Source: Bugulina stolonifera (taxonomy: Eukaryota > Bryozoa > Gymnolaemata > Cheilostomatida > Bugulidae). Taken from it: DNA of 64,000 bases. The notes under the pieces are model-generated. The model was given only the letters and a program-made list of their open reading frames with translations, was not told the origin of the DNA and searched no databases. Of this stretch, positions 12,201 to 24,200 are shown one piece after another. The translations under genes and the position numbers were made by a program. Numbering within the stretch: the stretch's first letter is position 1; each line of letters starts with the position of its first letter. Where the stretch lies: the NCBI GenBank assembly GCA_935421135.1, contig OW285190.1, positions 2,294,001-2,358,000 of the forward strand, in the 5' to 3' direction.

Positions 12201-15200
12201 ACAAATTATTTTTCACATGGTTTGACTTATCAATTTTTTCTATTTTGCTATCATCTTTATGGATCTTTGTAGCTCACAGCTACATGTGTTCAGTTTCTGT
12301 CATGGTTGTCAACCAACAGGACCTACAACACTATAATCACTCTCTACTCGCACTGTATCCACTGTCTACTTTTACTGTATCCACTGTCTACTCGCACTGT
12401 ATCCACTGTCTACTTTTACTGTATCCACTGTCTACTCGCACTGTATCCACTGTCTACTTTTACTGTATCCACTGTCTACTCGCACTGTATCCACTGTCTA
12501 CTTTTACTGTATCCACTGTCTACTCGCACGGTATCCACTGTCTACTCTCACTGTATCCACTGTCTACTTGCACTCTATCCACTGTCTACCGGCCTCTTGT
12601 GAGCAGAGCTCTTGTAATACGGAAGTGATTTATTCCTGGAATCTTTAATCAAGTTACCATCCACCATGCTGTATCTGTCATATTCAGTGTCAAGTGTATA
12701 GGCCTACTTGAGTCTGGGCTGTGAATATCTCTCAGCCTGTGATCCAATGAATGTTTAGGTAACAGGTCTCTATATCTCTACTCTGACCCCCTTAGTAGGG
12801 CCTATATAATTATTGTAGTGAAGTGCAGTGCAGTTGATTTCCACGAGGACCAAAGAAGTATTTGAAACATGTTTTGAAAAATGTTCATTGGTTTCCACAA
12901 GTTGCCTGAATCATAATAATTATAATACAAAATTGGAAAGACTTTCAGGAGAGAATAAATTGGTTAAGTCGAATTATATCCCAAACATGCAACGACTGCT
13001 ACATTTACTAGTTGTTGGCCTATGCAGTTACATTCTAATGTAATAAATGATGCAACTACTCTATTGTTTCCTGTTGTAGCTGGTAGTCCTGGGCTGAAGT
13101 CTGCTGCCCCTAAGAGGCACTCCACCCCTGTACAAAGGTCTGTCACCATGCGCAGTCCTGAGTCTAAGAGGAAACCAGCCCTTTCTACTAGCAATAAATC
13201 AACAGAGTCATCCACTGTAAGTAGAGTGATATGCCTTGGTAGTCTATTAGATAAATACTAATGTGCGCTGCTGACCTTATGTATTCATGTACACAAAGTA
13301 TTAGCTAAACGCATGCAACTGCTGAACGTTGTTGTTAGACCGAGAAGAGTGATCGTAAGATTATCATTTGCTTGCTGCCAACATCTCAGATCATGAAGTA
13401 TGTGAATGAAAAAGGCCAGTAGGGCGTGGTTCATCATTAAATTAGGCCTACCCAGTGTCACTGCATGAGCACCTGCTACTTTACTAGTTCATGCCTGTTG
13501 TGTACTTTGCAGACGAGCTCAGGAGCAGGCATCTGTGTGGCGTGTGACGGAAAGGTCTACCTCATAGAAAAACATCTAGTAGATGGTAAACTCTACCACA
13601 GATCCTGTTACAGAAGGAATAATCGGTCTGAACGTCCAGCTAGTGTCCTCATCTCTAGTTCACAGACTCCCCAGTCTACATCCACCCCTCTCAGACCCAT
13701 ATCAACTCCTCCGCAATCTGTATCCACCCCTGCAAGGCCAACAGCCACCCCTCCCCAGTCCATATCTACTCCTCTGCGACCGGTTTCACTCGCCAGTAAT
13801 GGACTAAAGAAACCGTCAACTTCTCTACCCAGCACTCCTGGCACTCCGCCAGATACCAGACCGGAATGGCAGCGCAGAATCCAGGACAAGTCTGCTAGAA
13901 GGAACGTTGTTGGTGCTATTAATAAAACCTCTGGTTTGGCACCATTGAATGAGAACAGTAGTAGCAGTCAAACATCCACTCCTGTCTTACCAAAGACAGA
14001 GGCAGAGAGGGTACAGCTAAGATCTAAAGCAGTCGACTCGGTGATAAGGAAGTCCCCTCTACCCAGGGCAGTCAGCGTAGGCGTAGACTTGGATGAGCGA
14101 ATCACTAAACTCCGACAGCTACGTGCTTCGGCTAAGGCCTCTGGTGCACCTTCTAGCCCAGCTTTGAAAGCTCGGCTAGAGAAGCTCAAGGATCTCTCGG
14201 CTTCTGGGAGGTTGCAGGTAGACAGTAGTTCAGATAAGAGGAGTACACAAGAGAAGTCTAACACGAAATCTGAGAATGTTGGGAGTAAAACAGAACATCC
14301 AGACACGAATTCGAGTAATGTAGGGAGTAAATCAGAGTGTCTAGACACTAGTCCAAGTAGTTCAGCTAGTAAATTTGACCAATCAACTTCTAGTTTAGGT
14401 AGTGCAGTGAGTAAACCAGTAGAACCAGTCAACAGTGTGGATAGTGTAGGGAGTCAAGAAGAAGAACTGAGAATTAGTGAGGTTGTTCCCACCTCATCTA
14501 AAATTGAAGACAAGGAAGCAGCAGACAAACAGACTACTGCCGATGCGCAAGGTGCTAGTGTTTGCTCACAGACTCGTGACTTTGGTGCTAGTGAAAAAGA
14601 GAATATACCTGGTGATAGTGACACTTTACACACCAACAGGACCTCACACTCCGATACTCATGAGGAGGTATGCTCTGACAGCAGTGCACAGGTGTCTGCA
14701 GATAGTAAAACCACCTGCGTTGGCATAGTACATGAGCAGACTGACAAAACATCAGTGGCAGGAGACCAGGAAGACAGTGTAGAAATGGCAGCCACTCAAT
14801 CAGTCAAAAAGTCTACCAATCCGTTTGAGGATGATAGTGATGATACGAGTGGGCCTTCCCATCAAGTCAGTAGTGTAACAGAAGGTAAGTGAAGACAGCT
14901 GGTGGCTGATTATTTAAGGTGACATGAAGGTCACAGTCATGCACTCTCTGTATCTGCTTGCACCTGATTAGCTCTGATTTTCCTTCTCGATTGCCTGGTT
15001 TTCATTGAGGAATAGAGCAGCAAAGTACTGACCGATTTAAAGGACAGCTCTGATTTTCCTTTTTCAGAACAGCAACTATGTCATGCCAGTCACGATTATA
15101 ATTGTACTTAATATGGTGTACTGCTGCAGCTTGCCATCATGCTAGGCTCACTGCAGCAGTACATGTGCAGTAGGTAGCTCATCCAAACAATATTATCATC

Positions 15201-18200
15201 ATCCACCTTTCAAAATAATTTTTATTTTCCAAAACTCATGAATATTGATGAGTTGGCCCGCTCATGTCATAAATATAATTGAATAAAAGATTCATCTGAA
15301 TAACTGATTGATATTTGATGCTGAAATGAATTTGTTGACGGTTTCGTTATAAACCTTCGGAACCTGGGCATATAGATTGTTATTAATTTCATTGATTGCT
15401 AGTTGTCTTATCAGCCAATCAGGCGTCAGTAGCCAACGTTCATATGGTTCCAAAGGTGCTGGTTCTCCTTTTGTCTGTTATGACATGATTGTGGTAACAT
15501 AACGGAAAGGGGGGGGGGGGGAGGGATGGGAGTCGAAACTTGCAAGCTTTGTAATGATTTGCTGGTAAAAGATTAAATAAGTAAAATTTTTTGTGATCCA
15601 TCTTTGGTAACTCCATTGCCCAGTCCTCCATGAAGACAATCAAGTAGTATTTGATCATTCTAACTGCAATAGCTCTGATTGGCTACTTTCATGGCTAACT
15701 TTGACCTATTGTTTAGAAACGATACGTCTGCAGATTTCTCCGCCACCGCTAGCCCCTGCTAGACACAGACGTAGTGCTGCTAGTAAAAGTCTCTCTTCAA
15801 CCAATCACAGCTCAGCTGTTACTAAATCTAGTCCTTCTGCTACGTCTGCACATAAAGATACTGAGACAACAGCTTTACCCACAAGACTTTCTGTCGGCCC
15901 TTCTGGAATTACAGGTAAGTACTTGGATAAGCAGGTCTGCAGTAAAGGCTAAGTCATGCTGGGAATGTTAGAGACACGCAGTGAATGCCAGCTTATCAAC
16001 TAGAGGTGTAGTAGCTCCTTATACTTTGCACTTAGAATTGTGTTACGGCCTATATTATTTGCTAATTCTATCTGTCACGCCACTGTATCACGGAATATCA
16101 TTGGTCGGCATACTGTAGCTTAGCGAATCACAATACATCAACTAACTCCATAGCTTGATGGTTCTGTTCAGTGTACCTCTGCAGGGTTCGTGGTATCCAG
16201 GTAACCATTGGCATGATTTTGATGAAGATATCGGATGCCATTTGATGAGTCACGTAGAGATACTTGCCACAGATATCCATGCCTAACCTCTCTTTGGTTT
16301 GACATATCTTTGTAATGATCTTGATTTACTGCCTCCTGTAAGGACAGGTAACCCACTTACGGCATGTGCTGGAATATAATATAATCAGTGGTCGCACTCA
16401 TGAGGTTTATACTTAGTAATCTGCCCATTATGGTGGTAATTAACAGCCAGGATTAGATGAGTTACCTAACTAATTAACTCCATGCTTGTCAGAATAGAAC
16501 TGGTAACAAAGGAAACGCATCACATCGTGATAACATCATGTAGGCTAATAAATAAAACTTTTGAATGGTAGCATTTTCCAAAGGCAAATAGACCGAATTC
16601 CTAGACAATAGTCATTGTTGGTAAAATGATAACAAGAAGACCTTTCCAAGCACTAGGAATAAGTTGACTCGCTGACAGTATGCCCTCACCAATGATATTC
16701 CTGATCAGTAATTCCACTTCAGGCTGTTGCCGCTCTCTCTATCTATTCTTCTCATTGGTATGATTTGCACCTATCCTTCCTCTTTATTTAGACTAAGCTC
16801 CTTGACATTGTGTGAACTCACTGTCTTGTACAGCACTTGGCTTTTGCTGCATGCTACCACTGTGATTTCAGTTTCCTCCCACCAAATTAGCTCGAAGTCG
16901 GAGACTCTTGGAGTTGCGGAATCTCAGTTGAGGCAAAATGATTCTAAGGAAGAGGTCACTGGGTTGAGTCTAGAAGCTGTTGGGTTGGAAGTAGATACAA
17001 CCAGTGTTGAGGTTTCCGCTAAATCTCAAGTTTCCTCAGACGACTTGGATCCGTTGAACAAGTCTACAGAAGATTCTGGGACAGAGGCAGCAGTGGTACC
17101 AGTTGAAACCACCAGTGAAACCACCAGTGAAGATGTGAAGGATGTGGCTGAAAGTGATTTGGAGTGTAAGAAAGATTGCCAATCAGCAGAGATCACTGTG
17201 GCGGAGGATAGAAGTGGTAGTGTCACTGTCACTGATAGTGAACATGTGAGCACTGAGGTGGCTAGAGTATCAGTTTCTGCCGCTGACGGGGATGGTCAGC
17301 AGATGATGAAGGGGGAAATAGGCGTGGCTGCTGCTAACGAGATTGCATCAAACACAGATTGTGAACTCTCTGTGGAGCAAACAGACCCCACTGGTAGTGA
17401 CTGCATAGGCATTGGTGTGACCAATGAGAGTGCAAAGGGTGAAAAGGTGACCAATGAGAGTGCAAAGGGTGAAAGGTTGGCCAATGAGCAGCCAGTAAGT
17501 GAAATTATAACCGTCAAAAACAAGATGGACAATAATGAAACCGATGATACCAATACCACTGAGGTTTCCGTTAATGAAGAGATGAAGGACTCCAATGAGG
17601 TTTCCGTTAATGAAGAGGTGAAGGACTCCAATGAGGTTTCCATTAATGGAGAGGTCAAGGACCACAAGGAGGTATCTAGCAATGGAGAGAAGGAAGTGAT
17701 ATCTGATCTCCCATCTAGCTCTCCCTCACCCGAGGATGTGGATAGTAAGTGGTGGCGGTGGTGGGGTGTACAATGCTCACCCAGTACAAAGATTAGTGTT
17801 ACCTCGTCACACTTTATAGCGCTACTCCTAGTATCTAATGCTGTCTAGTCTACTACTAATAGCTGTTGCTAGCTCATACCTCTGTCTGCTGCTTCTACTT
17901 CTAGAATATTCTTATACTTTACCCTATGCTTAGCAGATATCCTTAGCTTAACCAATATTCATTTGTACAGTCATCCTGCAATCCTTCAGTACACATTACA
18001 CAGCTATGCTATGTTTACCAATCTACATAACTAGACCATAATGAATGCTGCCTGGGTGTATGAGGGTTTTATTTTTGTCTGTATGTTTTTGTATGTCTGT
18101 TTGTCCACCTACATGGACATGTATTTTATCATTCAAGCTACCTGTGCAATATATGTACATGTACGTGATGTTACGGAACTGCTGTACTTGTCAATTGGAA

Positions 18201-21200
18201 TAGAAATGTGTAATTGTCTCCCCTGTCTCTTTTATGTAAAGCCAGGCGGTCTACCACGCAATTAATGCAGCATGTTCTCTTATTATACTAATGGGCTGAC
18301 ATTATATTATTACAAGTAACCCACTCTCATATCTATATGTGTGTATCTGTAGTTAAAGCTGGTAAGCCTGACCGCCCTTCTGTCTCCCCAGCTGTTGCCA
18401 GGCGACTGACTAACAAAGAAGGTGACTCCCTCAGCACTGCTAGCACTAATACTGGTGTGATGTCTCCGCATGACACCAGTGCTGGTACAATGGTAATAAG
18501 ACAGAAACATGCTAGTCCTAAACAGCCTCCACATAGGCCTGCTACTGCTGCCGCAGGTAAACAATAGTGTGTCTATTTAGCAGACATGTGCCAAGCAGAC
18601 AAATATTCAAGTCAAGAGTCAAGTAAGAGTATACATTCCCAATTGATAAAAAGTAATTTAGAGTAAACTAATCGGATGAAGCAAGTCAAAAGTAGAGTAA
18701 GAGTAAATAAGCAGCCATTTTGAAAAGTAAAGTAAGAGTCAAGCAACTAGTGCCAAAATGCTAGAGTCAGAGTAGAGTCAAAAGTACAGCAGTATGTCAA
18801 AGAGAATACCAATGAGAATTTTGTATAACACAAATTTTTGATGTATACAAGTGTGACAACACACAATAGGTAATACTTAGTGTTAGATCTGATTTTCTGT
18901 CAGTTATAGTAGTTCTGAGGAACAAAGGCTACTTCAAATTTGCACTATTGTTATAATGGTAGGTCTGTTTATCTATAAGCCTCTCAGCTTCTCTATGGTG
19001 GACAAGACTTATTACATAATTACACCAAACCAATAGAATTATCATTGATAGCTGAGAGATTAGAGTAAAGTAAGAGTCAAGCATCATGCTTTGTAGGAGA
19101 GTAGAAGTAAAAGTCAATTCCCAGCTTTCACACAATACAAAAGCACAAGTCAATTAAAAGTAATGAAAAGCTGTTGCTCGAGTTAACTTGAGTCGAGTAA
19201 AATGACTCGAGTGCCCATCTCTGCTATTTAGTGAGTGCTTTCCATGCTGGTTTTTCTCAGTAAAATATTGCAAATTTCTGCTTGAATGATGAAATTATTC
19301 GGCAATATTTCTGTTGTATATTTTCCGCTACCTCACAAGGTATTCCTATCCCCTCCAACAGAGAGCTGTCAGTATATTATGACTTCCCTCATCTGCTGAT
19401 CTGTTACTCTCCATGTAGAAGTGGATGCAGATGTGGTCTATATCCATATGCCACTACTATCACTTGGTGGTTGGGGAGGGGGGGGGGGGGTTGTAGTGCC
19501 CTGAATTCTCTAGTAGAGGGACCAAGTATGTCTCAATTTTGTATTAAGTAATGTGTCGATGTAATTCTACAATTAATTTAGTCTGGAGTGAGCTAGTCTC
19601 CATTTACTGGCTACTTACATACCTTCCATCTCAGTGATTAATGTGTTGTCATCTGTTGCCAAGTTAACAAGTTCATCCCATGAAATCATAAACACATTTA
19701 GTTATAAATATTATAGAATAGTACAGCTACACCCTCTTTTATGTTGTTTTGAAATTCCATGGCCCAGTAAACCTCTTATTCACAGAGCAGATTATTACGT
19801 AGAGTTATGAATATACAGTGACCAGACAGATCAGTACCACATCCTGTGGGAGGTAAAGGGATGATAACTCTGGGATTGTTAACAGAGAGAAAACTATAAA
19901 TTCTGTTTCAATTCCACTATTTGTCATATGAATGCAGTGAGTGACTCAACTAGTGACTCAATGACTCAAGTTCTATGTTTAGGTTCAGCTTCCAAATCTC
20001 ATTTCTACATGGATGAGAGCCACACAGAGGTAAGGGAACCGCCCCCTAAGCCAGCCCGACAGTCGGCCATTGTACACGCAGTCTCTAAGGCTAAGCCTGG
20101 CAATTGGGAGGACAGTCTACAGAGCTGGTCGTCTAAGCGTAAGGATCGGCAGAGGACAACCTGGTACACTACAGAGAGCTACCCTACAGGTATGTATGTG
20201 CGTCAGCTTGATAGATGCATGTATCATACTCCTACATTGTATCTCAGGGTGAAATAGACAGGTATCATCCTACTCCTACATTGTATCTCAGGGTGAAATA
20301 GACAGGTATCATCCTACTCCTACATTGTATCTCAGGGTGAAATAGACAGGTATCATCCTACTCCTACATTGTATCTCAGGGTGAAATAGACAGGTATCAT
20401 CCTGGGAGATATAACGATGTACATTAGAACTGTATTATTTTTGTTACAATGCGTAATAACATGGCCCTCTCCCACAGTGACCTACATGTACATCATTACA
20501 TTTATAATCCAGTATTTCAATGGTGAATTGGGACAGAAATAGGAGTTGTCACCTCTTGTCTCTATACGCTACAAAGACAGGACAACTCCGTTATTGCTAT
20601 CTTGTTCCCTTATCTCAATACGAGATTATTTCTACTCAAACAGAACATGTATGAGTGTGCATATTAGTAGTAGCATGCTACAGCTGTAATACACAGTGTA
20701 TAGGGAATGTGCTATTATTCACAGGCATCATGAGCTATGAATTTATTCTTGGTTGGTCTATTCTATTTCCAGGTTGTCATTAGTATCCCACCCTGTACTA
20801 TAATATACTTTATATTATATTCATTTAACATAGTGAGTATCCAAGCCACTTCCCCTTTCCATAAATTATATTTATGTTGTTTTAAAACAATTCTAGTTTT
20901 CTTCCGCACACACTTGTTAGACAGCTCTCTCACTAAACGGCACAATCACTAGAAGCTATTGTAATAATAACAAGTTGGTAACCATAGTATGTTTGGTGAT
21001 GCACTGACAGCTATTCATGTTTAGTTTATTTATGATTCTCTTTTATTTGAATTAATTTAAACTGAGAACTACTAACTCAGCCTTCCTCGAAGACATCGGA
21101 CTCTTCCATACGCTATAACTTGAATAGCTGCCAGTGCTGTTTACTAGCCAGCTGCCATTTTGAATTTATTTGCATGTAGAGCTGCTAGGTTGAGCCTATT

Positions 21201-24200
21201 TAACCTTTAACCCGGCAGCAGTGTATGTTAAGGGGTGGCAGCACCAGGTAGCCCTACTGCAGTCAAGGAGGCTACAGTTGGCTATGGCACTCAGGCTACA
21301 CTGATGTGTTTGGTGTGGTCAGTCCACTGGTCAGTCCATTGGTCACTTTAATAAACCTCTCCTCCTATCGTTGGGTTCCTAAGTGTAACATGACTCCCAC
21401 TATCCAGTACCTAATAGACTTGTAGACAACAATGCTGTACTTGTAGACATCACTATTCTACCTGTAGATATCTATACATATTCTACATGTAGACATTGAT
21501 GTAATATATAGTTATATATTATATATATGTATATATTCTATATGTAGAAATCGATATAATATATTCTACATTCATATGCATATGATACTGAACTGGTGGT
21601 GTTTAGGCCTGTATAACCTACAGATAGGTTGTTATCCATGTTGTCTCAGTGTATATGAGTGACAGCATGCAATGTCCTCATTATTCGTATGGTGTAGTAA
21701 TAGTAGTTTATAGTTTCCATAGGGAACCATTCCTAGATGTGATTTCGTTTCTTATCCAACTTTCAGCTTGTTTACTGTTTGGTATCGTCTAGTATGTTGA
21801 TCTAACCAGTGATATGTGTATATACAGAGAATAATCCATTCGGTGAGGAGGAGGAAGAGGAAGTAGAAGGTAGTAACGTAGACGAATCATCTGCTGCGAC
21901 TTCTGAGTATGATAACTCATTGAATCCTTTCGCAGAAGACGATGAGGAGGATGACAAAGTTGTTGTAACTAGTAGACCGTCTGAGTCAAATAACTCTTCC
22001 TGCGAGGAACCTCAACGGAGGAAGATAATTCCCACAAATCCCTTCGAGGTGAGTGATGACGAGGAAGACGTGCCAACAGACAGGAAGAAAGTCATTCCGG
22101 AGCAGGAGTTATCCTCCTCCAGTAGTATCAGCCAATCAGCTTCTAAGAAGGCAAACAATGTTATAGTTCTACCAGATACTTCCAATAAGCGGACAACTCC
22201 TAAAAAGAAAGCAGCTCCGCCTCCTCCTCAACAGACCACACCCATATCATCACAAACTCCGCCTACGCAAACCTCACCTTCAAATAAAAGCTCGTCTCTA
22301 CAGGCTCCTCCCACAAATCAAGAGGACACAAACACTGAAATATTTATAACCAATGAAGAGCCTATAAACAATGAACTGACCAATGAGGAAGCTGGAAATG
22401 CAGAGGTGAACAGAAAGAAGCATAGACCAGCTCCACCCAGACCACTGCCTCCTAAACGTCGGGTACGTACCAGTAAATTAGGCTGTTTTCTCAACTGTAC
22501 TTCAAGCACTGAGGCTAACTGTACAAAATCTAAACTGATCACCACTAAGTCACTCCCTCAGTGGAAGTATTGAATCTACTAAGCTGTGCTAGTTACTAGT
22601 GTGGTTTATGTACACTGCGTAGATGTGAGCCTCTCTTTGGTGTGCTGCATTATTGTACATGGCTAGCTTCAATCAGCGTTTCTCTATTCTGTAGCCTAGC
22701 TAGTGTAGTGTCCCGTGCTTCCTCCCCTCCCATTTCATCCCGTCAGTTAGCCAACACTTCCCCTGTAAATTGTCAGCAAAACTATGTTTTTCTATTTTAC
22801 CACTTGCCTGTGTTCAAATATTTCAAAATTATGGCGAGAGCTAAAAGTGCACTATTACCTAGAATAATATGAAATTGGAGTGAAGGAAGCCTAGGAGTTC
22901 TGCCTTTTGTGTAATGAGCTTATAGTGTGCGATCCATGGTCCTCTTTCTAGCCAATAAAATGTCAGTATTCACCAGTATGAGCTGTTAGTAGATGCACGA
23001 GTACACACTAATTGCTAGATAGATATCCCCACCCATGGTTATACTACTCCTTAGCGTAGGCCTACCATGCAGACTACTGTAGCGTATAATCGTCATGTTA
23101 GTATACAGGTGACCACTTCCATGGTACAGTATATATGTACTGGAGTTGTGCTTACATTGTATATAGGCTAAAATATAACAATATTATGTAATAGTTACTT
23201 CCCCCTGTTTAATACTGAAGATTTCATTTTCACTTGGGAACTTGTAAGTTGTCACCTAATTGGCTGCTCTCATTCTCTTCTTTTATCCAGATTTACCCAG
23301 TTTTTCAGCTCTCAGTGTGAGCCTACTGCTCATAGTAAGTGAGTAAGTAGGTGACATGGGGAGAGAGAGCGGTACTAGCTGGTAATATATCAACTATGCT
23401 AATGCTGCCGCCGGCAGTGCTGTCGGCTGTCTACTCTGCCTCTAGTCTTTCTACCTTTACTGTAATGTACCTCATCGGTTTAAGGGACTGTATACTGAAT
23501 AGCCTACTTAACACTTCTCAAATATCTTAGGATACTCAGTCTATGTATTTAAAAGAGTTATTACTGGAAGTATATAAGAAGTATTTTATATGATAAAACG
23601 ATGAACAATGTATGATAGTAAGACATATGAACATATATTTTATATAGATGCCAAATATTAGCCTTAGCTTGTAGATAATCAGTTTACTGCCATAATAAGG
23701 AGCTAAAGCTAAAATAAAATCACTTTATTCAACAATCTTGTTTGTCCAACATGGTTGATTGTGTTAGAAGAGAGAGAGATTGGGTAGTGTTACACACCTA
23801 GCCCAGGTTCTCTGCAGTATGTTTCCTTGAGGTTGGGTGAGATGACGCCCCACAGTTATTGTCAGGGAGCATTGACTCTTTATGTGATCTACATAGCAAA
23901 AGGTTGGTTCCATTGCTTAGTTCTGATTGGTTTAATCACAGCTGCCAATGTAGAGACTAACAACATTTGGCTTATGAGGTTTGCTTCCTGTTGTCCTACC
24001 GGTGGCCGGTAATCACTCCTAGGTGTTGTTGGACAACTTCAAATTGTCTGAGCAATTGACATATATGACTCAATCTTTATGTAACACCAAACTTTCCCTG
24101 TAATACTAACACTTTACTAACAGGGTGTACTGTGTATGTGTGTTAATGTATAACCGCTGTGTCCCCTACACAGGTCTGTTTGTACTAACCTAATATAAAT

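Larger units (their letters stand above)
9622..13079 (+). other. MICAL-like intron 3
   Basis: About 3.5 kb, holding an 18-bp minisatellite (about 10436-10577), a 22-bp minisatellite (about 12345-12590) and repeat R1 copy 3 (about 12845-13045) just before the exon 4 acceptor. No other coding exon was recognised. Confidence 0.75.

Noticed and set aside
13968..14432. 154-codon minus-strand frame
   Set aside because: Shadow of MICAL-like exon 5 on the coding strand.
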